DNA from: an uncultured Hyphomicrobiales bacterium
GTDB taxonomy: Bacteria; Pseudomonadota; Alphaproteobacteria; Rhizobiales; Xanthobacteraceae
Direction: 5' to 3'
DNA: 64,000 bases
Assembly: GCA_903878085.1 (NCBI GenBank)
Contig: CAIRGJ010000021.1
Coordinates: 1-64,000, forward strand
Shown here piece after piece: positions 18,998 through 27,124 of the stretch. The notes below the pieces were generated by a model. It saw only the letters and a list, made by a program, of their open reading frames with translations, did not search any database and was not told the DNA's origin. The number at the start of each line of letters is the position of its first letter. Position 1 is the first letter of the stretch. Made by a program: the position numbers and the translations under genes.

Positions 18998-19750
18998 ATG
19001 GCCGGCGACTCCGCTTCGCTTCGCATATTGGTGATCGCGGCCGTCTTGCCGGATCATATTCTGTGGCATCAGGCCGTGGCAAAAGCGTCGATCCAGATCG
19101 AACTGGAAATTCTTGAAGTTGCGCCGGCCGCCACGCTGCTCGCCAGGGCGCGCGTGGATATCTGCCTGCTGGACGCGGACCTATCCGATGCGCAGAAGAC
19201 AATTCTGATCAAAGCCGCGCGCGCGGCCGCATCGGCGCCGTTGATCTTCATCATCGGTCCAAAACACTCGATGCGGCCGGAGGGTGTCGACGGCATTTTG
19301 GCGAAACCGGCCAGCCAGGATGAAGCGCACAAACAGGTTCAACTCTGCATCCGCGCCAAGATCCCGACCCGCGTTCTGATCGTCGACGATTCCGGCACCA
19401 TGCGCAGCATTGTGCGCAAAATTTTGCAGGCCAGTCATTTCGCCTTTGACATCCACGAAGCCGCCGAAGGCAATGCCGCGCTCGAACTGCTGCGCGTCCG
19501 CAAATTCGGTATTGTTTTTCTCGACTACAACATGCCCGGCCTCGACGGCTTCGAGACCTTGTCGGAAATCAAGCGTTTCAATCCGGCGGTAGCGGTGGTG
19601 ATGATGACGTCGACGCTCGACGGCGCCATTGCCGGTCGTGCGCATGCCGCGGGCGCGCTGGCATTTCTCAAGAAGCCGTTTTTTCCGGCCGATGTCGATG
19701 CAACGCTTGAGCGTTATTACGGATTGAACGCGGCGCAGGTCTACTTATAG
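18998..19750 (+). CDS. Tandem-receiver response regulator
   Basis: A 250-residue protein with two receiver-like domains and no output domain. The C-terminal receiver (from about residue 124) is complete: acidic pair Asp130-Asp131 (LIVDDSG), phospho-acceptor Asp176 (FLDYNMPGLDG), Thr near residue 204 and Lys225. The N-terminal half keeps the fold pattern and an Asp at about residue 59 (LLDAD) and Lys103, but lacks the acidic pair, so it is probably a pseudo-receiver. No kinase gene adjoins it. It may act through protein contacts, like CheY-type or PleD-type REC-REC modules. Confidence 0.82.
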   Translation: MAGDSASLRILVIAAVLPDHILWHQAVAKASIQIELEILEVAPAATLLARARVDICLLDADLSDAQKTILIKAARAAASAPLIFIIGPKHSMRPEGVDGILAKPASQDEAHKQVQLCIRAKIPTRVLIVDDSGTMRSIVRKILQASHFAFDIHEAAEGNAALELLRVRKFGIVFLDYNMPGLDGFETLSEIKRFNPAVAVVMMTSTLDGAIAGRAHAAGALAFLKKPFFPADVDATLERYYGLNAAQVYL

Positions 19751-19759
19751 ACGGCGCGC

Positions 19760-20026
19760 TTATTGGCGCTGCTGCTCGATGGAAAATTCGCCGTTGCGGA
19801 TACGCGGCGCCAGGCCTTCGGTGAAAGTGGCGGCGGCTTCTTCGCCATAGGTGGTGACGAATTCGGCCAGCGCAGCGAACAGGCAGGCCTGCGCCAGGCA
19901 GTCGCCGTCGATGCCGTCGAGGCGGGCTTCGGCCCATGCTTCGTGCAGGTAGCCTAGGGCCACGCGCTTCTGCTCGTGATCCGGTACCGGCTCGCGCACT
20001 TCTGTGGATCGCCCCGCTGTCGTCAT
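19760..20026 (-). CDS. Small conserved hypothetical protein
   Basis: An 88-residue, mostly helical soluble protein with no recognised domain (centre: LDGIDGDCLAQACLFAALAE). ATG 20026 is preceded by GAAGGTGAC on the minus strand, a good ribosome-binding site, and is preferred to the upstream in-frame start at 20113. Its stop lies 9 bases from the convergent response-regulator stop. Function unknown. Confidence 0.7.
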   Translation of the reverse strand: MTTAGRSTEVREPVPDHEQKRVALGYLHEAWAEARLDGIDGDCLAQACLFAALAEFVTTYGEEAAATFTEGLAPRIRNGEFSIEQQRQ

Positions 20027-20148
20027 TGTCACCTTCGTCCCCGGGCGCCCGCTTAATGGACACCAGTCCTTAAGTCCCGAAACGGACGTTAGCATGCGGG
20101 GCGGGCGCACCAAGCCGGCACGTAAAGGAAAGGTTAATAACGGGGATA

Positions 20149-20523
20149 CTAGTTGGCGTAACGCGCCGTTATTTCACGGGCTATTTTGGCGCCTTCATCA
20201 AGATAACGCCGGATCGCGATATTGGCCGCCGGGGTGCAGGTGCGATAAGTCTGTTGAAAACCCCGGTAACCACGATTGAAGCTGGCCACGATGGCCTTGC
20301 GGCGTTCGCCATTGGGGGCCTCGGCGTCGATCAGGCTCTGCATCTCATTGCGCCATTTCTGGCCTTCATTGGCGCCGCAGACCCCTCGCAAATATTGCAA
20401 CGAGCCGAGGATTTCGGCGAGCCGTTGCAGATCGGTATCGAACGGCGCCGCGTCGCCTTCCGCTGCGCGCACGGGCAGCGTCAGGCACAGCAGGATCGCG
20501 CCGATGGTGAGAAGGTGTTTCAC
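20149..20523 (-). CDS. TIGR02301 family exported protein
   Basis: A 124-residue secreted protein: signal peptide (HLLTIGAILLCLTLPVRAAE) followed by the conserved LAEILGSLQYLRGVCGANEG segment and FNRGYRGFQQTYRTCTPAA near the C-terminus, the pattern of TIGR02301, a family restricted mainly to Rhizobiales with no known function. Two conserved cysteines may form a disulfide. The start is a GTG at 20523; longer in-frame starts would overlap the NUDIX gene. Confidence 0.83.
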   Translation of the reverse strand: MKHLLTIGAILLCLTLPVRAAEGDAAPFDTDLQRLAEILGSLQYLRGVCGANEGQKWRNEMQSLIDAEAPNGERRKAIVASFNRGYRGFQQTYRTCTPAANIAIRRYLDEGAKIAREITARYAN

Positions 20524-20603
20524 GGTCAAGTCCGGTTTTCGCCGCGGATCATATGCGCCGGCTCGGCGGCATCCGCAAGGCAACCTGAGAGAAGCTTCGC
20601 CGG

Positions 20604-21041
20604 TCAGGCTTTGACCAACAGCGCGGCGGCGGCGACGATCTCGGCCAGCCCGTCGGTAGTGCGTAGAGTTGCGATCTCCGGCGGGTCGAGCCAGCGCGCG
20701 TCGTCGAGCTCCTCGTTGAGCACCGGCTCGCCCGAAATCCAGCGCGCGGCAAAACACATGATGACGAAGTGCCGCTCGACGCGGCCTTGCGCGTCGCGCA
20801 TCACCGCCTCGCGATGGCCGGCCAGCGCCAGCACCTCGATCCGCAAAGAAGTCTCTTCCCGCACTTCGCGCGCGACGGCCTCAGTCAGCGTCTCGCCAGC
20901 TTCAACGACGCCGCCGGGCATAGTGTAGAGATTGAGCGCCGGCTTTCTGGCGCGGCGCACCACCAGCACCTTGCCGTCGCGAAAAATCGCGGCGCTGACG
21001 GCGAGGAACGGGCGGGTTGGATATGTGCGGACGTCGTTCAA
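20604..21041 (-). CDS. NUDIX hydrolase
   Basis: A 145-residue NUDIX protein with an intact box (GGVVEAGETLTEAVAREVRE followed by ETSL), which binds the divalent metal and cleaves a nucleoside diphosphate linked to another group. The N-terminal strand FLAVSAAIFRDGKVLVVRR is typical of ADP-ribose or nucleotide-sanitising members; the substrate is not determinable. Confidence 0.9.
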   Translation of the reverse strand: MNDVRTYPTRPFLAVSAAIFRDGKVLVVRRARKPALNLYTMPGGVVEAGETLTEAVAREVREETSLRIEVLALAGHREAVMRDAQGRVERHFVIMCFAARWISGEPVLNEELDDARWLDPPEIATLRTTDGLAEIVAAAALLVKA

Positions 21042-21123
21042 AGTTTTGTTTTCATCAATCCGTCGACCAGGGTCTGTCGCGTTTCGGCGTCATGCATCAT
21101 GCCCTCGTCGTTTTCGCCGTTGA

Positions 21124-21522
21124 TCAGCGCGCCGGCGCGCGCAACCAGCGGTCTGAGCCAGGCGGCGGCATGTCGGTCTTCATCGCCGCACCGGTCGCCT
21201 GTAACACGGCGATCATCGTGTCGGCCAGCGTGTTAAGGCAATCGCGCAACGCCGGATTGGCGGCGTCATAGGCGGCGATCGCCATGTCGCGGCCCTTGAA
21301 GCGCGAGGCCATGAAATGTTCGCGATAGTTCATCGGCCGCCAGGCCAGAAATTCGTCACGGCACTCGGGGCAATCCGACAGCATTTCAAGCAGCATGATG
21401 GCTTCGTTGAAATGGTTGAGGTAGTCGGTGGCGAGGCCGGTCACCGGATTGATATTGGCGCCGGCAAGCCGCGGCGCGGCTTGCGCCGCTTGCACTATTT
21501 CGGCGCGCTGCTGATATCTCAT
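21124..21522 (-). CDS. Conserved hypothetical protein
   Basis: A 132-residue soluble, mainly helical protein (ATDYLNHFNEAIMLLEMLSD). A CPEC pair near residue 50 could be structural or metal-binding. I do not recognise the family. ATG 21522 has AGAGG three bases upstream; a GTG at 21543 would add seven residues. Confidence 0.7.
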   Translation of the reverse strand: MRYQQRAEIVQAAQAAPRLAGANINPVTGLATDYLNHFNEAIMLLEMLSDCPECRDEFLAWRPMNYREHFMASRFKGRDMAIAAYDAANPALRDCLNTLADTMIAVLQATGAAMKTDMPPPGSDRWLRAPAR

Positions 21523-21609
21523 GGGCCTCTGGCCGAATTCCACCGGGCGGCAGTGTGAATATATCGGGTTAAGGCGTACTTAAGCGCCGACGAAATGGAT
21601 GCTCGAATT

Positions 21610-22368
21610 ATGTGCGGCCGCTACGCTGTCACCGCCACGCCGGAAGTGCTCCGGGCTCTGTTCGGCTATGCCGAGCAGCCGAATTTTCCGCCGCGCTACA
21701 ACGTGGCGCCAACCCAGCCAATCGCCATTGTCAGGCTGGTGAACGGCAAGCGGCAGTTCGCGCTGGTGCGCTGGGGCCTGCTGCCGTCCTGGGTGAAAGA
21801 CCCGAAGGCGTTCTCGCTCTTGATCAATGCGCGCGGCGAAACCCTGGCCGAGAAACCGGCCTTCCGGGCGGCGATGAAACGAAGGCGCTGCCTGATCCCC
21901 GCCGACGGCTTTTACGAGTGGAAGGCGGGCGGCGTCCGCAAGCAGCCCTATTATATCCACGCGAAATCCGGCGCGCCGCTGGCTTTCGCCGGCCTGTGGG
22001 AGACCTGGACCGGGCCGAACGGCGAGGAGTTGGAAACCGCCGCCATCGTCACCACGGCGGCGAACCGGACGCTGGCCGCGATCCATGACCGCATGCCGGT
22101 GATCGTTGCGCCGGAGCAGTTCGACCTCTGGCTCGACAACGCCACCGAAGACACCACGGCTGCAGCGGCCCTGATCCGCCCTGCGTCCGACGATCTGCTG
22201 GAGGCTTATCCGGTTACGACCGACGTCAACCGCGTCGCCAACGACAACGCCAAACTCGTGGAGCCATTCGTTGCGGCTGCTGAGCCCGAGCCGGCGGCGA
22301 CCGAGCCCGCGCGGGGCATCAAGCGCGAGAAAGTGAAGAAAGACAGCGGGCAGGGCGCGTTGTTTTGA
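21610..22368 (+). CDS. SOS response-associated peptidase, HMCES/YedK family
   Basis: Forms a protective covalent DNA-protein crosslink with abasic sites in single-stranded DNA. The 252-residue protein has every signature: N-terminal MCGRYAV with catalytic Cys2 exposed after Met removal, RYNVAPTQP, the INARGE strand, ADGFYEWK (catalytic Glu) and AAIHDRMPV (catalytic His). The start must be ATG 21610 so that Cys is residue 2; the in-frame ATG at 21595 is rejected. The C-terminal ~35 residues are Glu/Lys-rich and variable. Confidence 0.95.
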   Translation: MCGRYAVTATPEVLRALFGYAEQPNFPPRYNVAPTQPIAIVRLVNGKRQFALVRWGLLPSWVKDPKAFSLLINARGETLAEKPAFRAAMKRRRCLIPADGFYEWKAGGVRKQPYYIHAKSGAPLAFAGLWETWTGPNGEELETAAIVTTAANRTLAAIHDRMPVIVAPEQFDLWLDNATEDTTAAAALIRPASDDLLEAYPVTTDVNRVANDNAKLVEPFVAAAEPEPAATEPARGIKREKVKKDSGQGALF

Positions 22369-22394
22369 CAAGCGCAGCCGCTAAGTACCCGGAG

Positions 22395-22778
22395 TCATCT
22401 TGCAACTTCGACCTTGATGTCCGGACTTTTCACGGCGGTATCCCTGCCACCAGTTACCTTGTCCCAGAACGAAGACTCTTTAACTGAGAAGGTCACCGGA
22501 GCGCTCTTATCGATAACGGATTTTACTTTGTATTGGCCAGCCGGAAGATTGTAGACGGACCAAGTTCCATTTTTGTCAGTGATTGCAGTAGTTTGCCCTG
22601 GAGGGCCTTCGATCGTAACCGGCACGCCCGCCTGAGGCTGGTCGGACGGCCCAATCACCTTGCCCTTTGCCGATGCTGCGCCGTCGGTCGTTTGCGCCGT
22701 GCCGACCTTCACCTGCGCCACGATGGCAAGTGCCATCAACAGAACCAACTTGGTAAGAAATCGTGCGATCCTTGCCAT
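22395..22778 (-). CDS. Exported carboxypeptidase-regulatory-like domain protein
   Basis: A 127-residue protein with a signal peptide (residues 1-28, LVLLMALAIVAQVKVGTAQ) and a single small beta-sandwich repeat of the CarboxypepD_reg type (KGKVIGPSDQPQAGVPVTIE, then DKNGTWSVYNLPAGQYKVK). It ends without a sortase or anchor signal. The DNA is visibly AT-richer than its neighbours. It overlaps the start-proximal gene at 22736-22778 by 43 bases, so the two are likely transcribed together. Confidence 0.7.
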   Translation of the reverse strand: MARIARFLTKLVLLMALAIVAQVKVGTAQTTDGAASAKGKVIGPSDQPQAGVPVTIEGPPGQTTAITDKNGTWSVYNLPAGQYKVKSVIDKSAPVTFSVKESSFWDKVTGGRDTAVKSPDIKVEVAR

Positions 22779-23281
22779 GGCTTGATGCTCAGTTTGAATG
22801 TTGGATTATCAAGGCTCGCTCCAATGATCGCCGGGCGTGTTTTTGCGCTGCCAATGGCGAAGGCGAAGGCGGTGTAGGACGGCCAAGAGTTTGGCACCGA
22901 AATCTTGACTGGCACACTTGCCGTCGCGCCATTGGTCGTCGTCGGCTGGATCCAGGAGCCAGATGTGATTCCAACCATCACCACGTCAACACCGGTATTG
23001 CTGGTCTGATCAACGCTGATCTCGCCGTCAAAATGCGCGAGCTGCGCACTACGGCCCCGCATGAGATCGTAGGCAAAGTAACCGAAGATCGCACCAACGA
23101 AGCAAAGCGCAATTGCCGGCGTGTTGGTTTTGAGCTTGCCAAAAATAGGCACTTCGATTTCGGTCACGGCTCCTGTGCTGCGGTCGATATAAGCTTTTTG
23201 TCCAAAGGCGAAGATTGCCGCGACGCCGATCGCGCACAGTCCCAAGACGCATAAGATGCCAGCAATAATGGCGTCCTGCAT
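22736..23281 (-). CDS. Membrane-anchored hypothetical protein
   Basis: A 181-residue protein with two hydrophobic segments (about residues 5-27 and 55-73) and a C-terminal soluble part probably outside the membrane (about residues 80-181). No domain recognised. Base composition is AT-richer than the flanking core genes, as for its overlapping partner at 22395. Together they look like a small acquired pair inserted between the YedK-like gene and the FAD dehydrogenase. Confidence 0.65.
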   Translation of the reverse strand: MQDAIIAGILCVLGLCAIGVAAIFAFGQKAYIDRSTGAVTEIEVPIFGKLKTNTPAIALCFVGAIFGYFAYDLMRGRSAQLAHFDGEISVDQTSNTGVDVVMVGITSGSWIQPTTTNGATASVPVKISVPNSWPSYTAFAFAIGSAKTRPAIIGASLDNPTFKLSIKPWQGSHDFLPSWFC

Positions 23282-23362
23282 ACGAGTACCCTCAACTCTA
23301 ACTTTCAGCCGAGGATATGCTAGCGCTGCTTCGGCTGCAACCAGGGCGCGAAAAGCAATACT

Positions 23363-24799
23363 TTACAGCACCTTGCCCGGATTGAGAATGCCGTTCGGAT
23401 CGAGCATCCGCTTGATGCCGTGCATCAGGTCGATTGCCACCGGATCTTTATAATCCGCCAGAATGTCGCGCTTCATGACGCCGACGCCGTGCTCGGCCGA
23501 GATCGAGCCGCCATATTTCTTCACCACGCCGAACACCACGGCGTTGACCTCGTCCCAGCGGTTGAGGAAATCCTGCTTGGCCATGCCCTCGGGCTGCATC
23601 ACGTTGTAGTGGATGTTGCCGTCGCCGACATGACCGAAGGGCAGGGTGCGGCTGCCCGGAATAAATTTCATGACGGCGGCATCCGCCTCTTCAATGAACT
23701 CCGGAATGCGTGCGATCGGCACGGAGATATCGTGCTTGATCGACGCGCCGATGTAGCGCTGCACTTCGCCGAACAGTTCGCGAATGCGCCAGAACGCCTT
23801 GGCCTGTTCCAGGCTTTCGGCAAAGGTAGCGTCGAGCACCAGGCCTTTCTCGTGGCCTTCCGCGAGGATTTCCTCGAGCGCCTCGCGCAGACCGCTGCGT
23901 TGCTGCGACGACACTTCGATCAGCACGTACCAGGGATAGGGCTTGGCCAGCGGATCGCGGCTCACCGAGTCGTGCGTGATCACCGCCTCGATGCCGGCGC
24001 GCACCATCATCTCGAACGAGGTGACGCCGCCGGATAGCCGGTTGGTGGCGATGCCGAGCAGATCGACCGCGGCCTGCGGCGACGGCACGCCGGCATAGGC
24101 CGTCTCAATCGAGCGCGGCCGTGGCACCAGCTTCAGCACCGCTGCGGTGATAATGCCGAGCGTGCCTTCGGCGCCGATGAACAGGTTCTTGAGGTCGTAG
24201 CCGGTATTGTCCTTCTTGAGCTTGTTGAGATTGTTCAAGATGCGGCCGTCGGCCAGCACCACTTCGAGCCCCATCGCGTGCTGGCGCGAGATGCCGTGCA
24301 CCAGCGCGGCGATGCCGCCGGCATTGGTCGAGAGATTGCCGCCGATGGTGCAGGTGCCTTCCGACGGCAGCAGTTGCGGATAGAGCCGGTCGGCATCGGC
24401 CGCGGCCTCGCGGGCGCGCTGCAGCGTGACGCCGGCCTCGACGGTCATGGTGTTCGACACCGGATCGATCTCGCGGATCTTGTCGAGCCGCGTCAGCGAC
24501 AGAATGATTTCGCCACAGTGCGGAATCTGACCGCCGACCAGACCGGTATTGCCGCCCTGCGGCACGATCGCGGTCTTGGTTTCGTTGGCGAGCTTGAGAA
24601 TGGCCGCGACTTCCGCGACCGAGCCCGGCCGCAGCACCACCGGCGTGATGCCGTGGAACAGATCGCGCATCTCGATTAGATAGGGCTCCTGCGCGACGGG
24701 GTCGATCACCGCATATTTCTGGCCGACGATGTCGATGAAGCGCGCCAGCAGTTCGGGCGCCGGCGGCGGGATCAACACGGGCTTGGACATAAGATTCAT
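23363..24799 (-). CDS. FAD-linked 2-hydroxyacid dehydrogenase (GlcD/D-2-hydroxyglutarate type)
   Basis: A 478-residue flavoprotein of the FAD_binding_4/FAD-oxidase C family. The PP-loop region (VPQGGNTGLVGGQIP), the GTCTIGGNLSTNAGG segment and the C-terminal HVGDGNIHYN and SAEHGVGVMKR motifs are diagnostic. Relatives oxidise D-2-hydroxyglutarate, D-lactate or glycolate, passing electrons to the respiratory chain; the substrate cannot be fixed from sequence. ATG 24799 is preceded by AAAGGAAA. It lies 14 bases downstream of tsaC in the same direction. Confidence 0.9.
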   Translation of the reverse strand: MNLMSKPVLIPPPAPELLARFIDIVGQKYAVIDPVAQEPYLIEMRDLFHGITPVVLRPGSVAEVAAILKLANETKTAIVPQGGNTGLVGGQIPHCGEIILSLTRLDKIREIDPVSNTMTVEAGVTLQRAREAAADADRLYPQLLPSEGTCTIGGNLSTNAGGIAALVHGISRQHAMGLEVVLADGRILNNLNKLKKDNTGYDLKNLFIGAEGTLGIITAAVLKLVPRPRSIETAYAGVPSPQAAVDLLGIATNRLSGGVTSFEMMVRAGIEAVITHDSVSRDPLAKPYPWYVLIEVSSQQRSGLREALEEILAEGHEKGLVLDATFAESLEQAKAFWRIRELFGEVQRYIGASIKHDISVPIARIPEFIEEADAAVMKFIPGSRTLPFGHVGDGNIHYNVMQPEGMAKQDFLNRWDEVNAVVFGVVKKYGGSISAEHGVGVMKRDILADYKDPVAIDLMHGIKRMLDPNGILNPGKVL

Positions 24800-24813
24800 G
24801 GCGTTTCCTTTTC

Positions 24814-25785
24814 TTATCTTTGCCGCGGCGCGGCGGCGCGCGCCAGCCGGTCGTTGATCGCTTCGCCTAAGCCCTCATGCGGCACGCTCATGACGGCGAT
24901 GGTCTTGGCACCCGAGGTATCGAGTGCACGCAAATGCGAAAAAAGATTGGCGGCGGCTTCGATCAGATCGCCGCGCGGCGACAGATTGAAGGTGGTGCCG
25001 GCAAACTCCGGCGCTGGTCCGAAGGCCAACAGCGCTTCGCCGTCGCGCGGCGCGTCAGCGTCCAGTCGTAGTTGCGCCTTCGGCGCGTAATGCGACGCCA
25101 GCATGCCGGGTGCAAGTGGGGTTTCCTCGGCAGCAACGACAGCGGCGAGCGGATGGCCGAGCACGCGCTCGATCGCCTCGCGCGCCAGACCGCCGGGGCG
25201 CAGCAAAGTCGGCTCCCCAAGACAGGACACGATGGTGGATTCGACGCCGACCTCGCAGAGGCCGCCGTCGATCACCAGATCGATGAGACCGCGCAGGTCG
25301 GCCAGCACGTGCGCGGCGCTGGTCGGCGACACGTGGCCGGAGCGGTTGGCCGACGGCGCGACCACCGGGCCGCCGAAGGCCTTGAGCAGCGTCAATGCCA
25401 CCGGATGGTCGGGAACCCGTACCGCGACCGTATCGAGCCCCGCCAGCGCCAGATCGGCGACACCACAGTCCGGCCGTTTCGGCAGCACCAGCGTCAGCGG
25501 CCCGGGCCAGAACGCCGCGGCCAGCCTTTCGGCATCATGGTCGAAAATTGCGATGCGCCTTGCCGCTACGACGTCGGAAACGTGTGCGATCAGCGGATTG
25601 AAGGCCGGGCGGCCCTTGGCGGCGTAGAGCCTCGCAATCGCCTCGCCATTGCCGGCGTCGGCGCCGAGCCCATAGACGGTCTCGGTCGGGAAGGCGACCA
25701 GCCCACCCTGGCGCAAGGCCACGGCGGCAGCCTCGATCGACTGCTTTTCGGCCCTTTGGACCCGCGTTCCCGGTTCGGCGTTCAT
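24814..25785 (-). CDS. tsaC: L-threonylcarbamoyladenylate synthase
   Basis: Makes threonylcarbamoyl-AMP from threonine, bicarbonate and ATP for t6A37 modification of tRNAs reading ANN codons. The 323-residue product is the long Sua5 form: a YrdC domain (GLVAFPTETVYGLGADA, SANRSGHVSPT, STIVSCLG) followed by a C-terminal Sua5 domain (PGMLASHYAPKAQL). Upstream lie a palindromic repeat and, divergently, tRNA-Pro. Confidence 0.94.
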   Translation of the reverse strand: MNAEPGTRVQRAEKQSIEAAAVALRQGGLVAFPTETVYGLGADAGNGEAIARLYAAKGRPAFNPLIAHVSDVVAARRIAIFDHDAERLAAAFWPGPLTLVLPKRPDCGVADLALAGLDTVAVRVPDHPVALTLLKAFGGPVVAPSANRSGHVSPTSAAHVLADLRGLIDLVIDGGLCEVGVESTIVSCLGEPTLLRPGGLAREAIERVLGHPLAAVVAAEETPLAPGMLASHYAPKAQLRLDADAPRDGEALLAFGPAPEFAGTTFNLSPRGDLIEAAANLFSHLRALDTSGAKTIAVMSVPHEGLGEAINDRLARAAAPRQR

Positions 25786-25800
25786 TTTGTCTCACTTATT

Positions 25801-25849
25801 GAGCATGATCCTACCCGAAAACCGGTTCCCACTTTTCGGGATCATGCTC
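25801..25849. repeat. Dispersed palindromic repeat, copy 2
   Basis: Arms GAGCATGATC (25801-25810) and GATCATGCTC (25840-25849) are exact reverse complements, and the inner CCCGAAAACCGG...TTTTCGGG core matches copy 1 at 11245. The outer arms differ from copy 1 by a paired change (GCGC/GCGC against GAGC/GCTC) that preserves pairing. Confidence 0.85.
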
Positions 25850-25893
25850 GCTTGCGGTTTTACGGATGCGGGGGTTATAAGTCCGCCGACAGT

Positions 25894-25970
25894 CGGAGTG
25901 TAGCGCAGTCTGGTAGCGCACCTCGTTCGGGACGAGGGGGTCGCAGGTTCAAATCCTGCCACTCCGACCA
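25894..25970 (+). tRNA. tRNA-Pro (anticodon CGG)
   Basis: A 77-base tRNA with CCA encoded. Acceptor stem CGGAGTG pairs with CACTCCG; anticodon stem CCTCG/CGAGG encloses the loop TTCGGGA with anticodon CGG; the T arm GCAGG-TTCAAAT-CCTGC is intact, and the D arm GCGC/GCGC is present. It decodes CCG, an abundant codon in this GC-rich genome. No integrase gene or duplicated 3' end is visible nearby. Confidence 0.97.
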
Positions 25971-26126
25971 ATTTTCCCGACAATTTGCCCCGTTTTCCTG
26001 CAAAAGTGGGCCAGTTGGGCGCGATTTCCGATTGCCTCCGCGCTGCCGCCACCTCCATGATCGTTTGACCCAAAAGAGCAGCCGCTCGTCCCAGCGGCAT
26101 GCCGGGAACGTCAGGGAGGACGTCTC

Positions 26127-27119
26127 TTGTCCCTATTCTTGCGCCTGGACTTGCACCCGATTTCGAAGCTGTTCGCAGCGATGCTCTTGGGCCTTGCCGC
26201 GATAGGGCCGGCATCCGCGCAAACGCCTTACCCCTCCAAGCCCGTCCGGGTGGTCATTCCCTTCGGCCCTGGCGGCTTTGCCGACATCACCATGCGGCTC
26301 GTCGGCCAGAAGCTATCCGAGCGACTGGGCCAGCAGGTGGTGATCGAGAACCGGCCGAGCGCCGGCGGCATCATCGCGGGCAACGTCGTGACCTCCGCGC
26401 AGCCGGACGGCTACACTTTGTTTGTGATGTCGAGCGGCATCGCGCTCAGCAAGGCGCTGCTCAAGAGCATGCCGTTCGATCCGGGCACGGCCTTCGCGCC
26501 GGTGTCGACGCTGGCGCTGTTCGATCTGCTCCTGCTGGTGCGGGCCGATTCCCCGATGCATACGGTCAAGGATGCGCTCGCCTTGGCGCGCACCGATCCG
26601 GCCAAATTCAATATCGCCACGATCAGTCCGGGCAGCACGCAGAACGTCACCGCCGAACTGTTCCGGGCCACGACCGGCGTTGCGATGACGATTGTGCCCC
26701 ATCGCACCACGCCCGAAGTCTTGACGTCGCTGCTGCGCGGCGACACGCAGCTCGCGATCGATTCCTACGCCGCGCTGAAATCGCCGATCGACCTCGGTAC
26801 GATCCGGGCGATCGCGGCGAGCGGCGACAAGCGCTCGCCGATGCAGCCGAAGGTGCCGACGCTCAAGGAGGGCGGCATCGATGCCGTCGTCGTCGGCTGG
26901 AATGCGCTGGTCGCGCCGGCCGGTACGCCGAAAGAGGTGATCGCGCTCCTCAACGGTCACGTCCGCGCCGTCATCGAAAGCCCGGATTTCAAGCAGCGCA
27001 TGTTCGATCTCGGCGGCGAGCCTGTGGCGAGCACGCCTGAAGAACTCGACACGCGGCTCAAGGCCGACATCGACATGTGGGCCGCCGTGGTCAAAAAAGC
27101 CGGCCTGGAGGCGCACTGA
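26127..27119 (+). CDS. Bug/TctC-family periplasmic substrate-binding protein
   Basis: Solute-binding component of tripartite tricarboxylate transporter type, 330 residues. Signal peptide (about residues 1-31, ending GPASAQ), then the family hallmarks YPSKPVRVVIPFGPGGFADI, IENRPSAGG and the loop AQPDGYTL. TTG 26127 is chosen because GGGAGGAC lies seven bases upstream. No TctA/TctB membrane genes are nearby. The amidohydrolase gene follows after five bases, so the pair probably takes up and hydrolyses an aromatic-lactone-like or carboxylate compound; that is inference. Confidence 0.9.
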   Translation: MSLFLRLDLHPISKLFAAMLLGLAAIGPASAQTPYPSKPVRVVIPFGPGGFADITMRLVGQKLSERLGQQVVIENRPSAGGIIAGNVVTSAQPDGYTLFVMSSGIALSKALLKSMPFDPGTAFAPVSTLALFDLLLLVRADSPMHTVKDALALARTDPAKFNIATISPGSTQNVTAELFRATTGVAMTIVPHRTTPEVLTSLLRGDTQLAIDSYAALKSPIDLGTIRAIAASGDKRSPMQPKVPTLKEGGIDAVVVGWNALVAPAGTPKEVIALLNGHVRAVIESPDFKQRMFDLGGEPVASTPEELDTRLKADIDMWAAVVKKAGLEAH

Positions 27120-27124
27120 CCGTC

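Noticed and set aside
25894-26126. Possible genomic-island attachment at tRNA-Pro
   Set aside because: No integrase gene and no duplicated tRNA 3' end was seen within the window.
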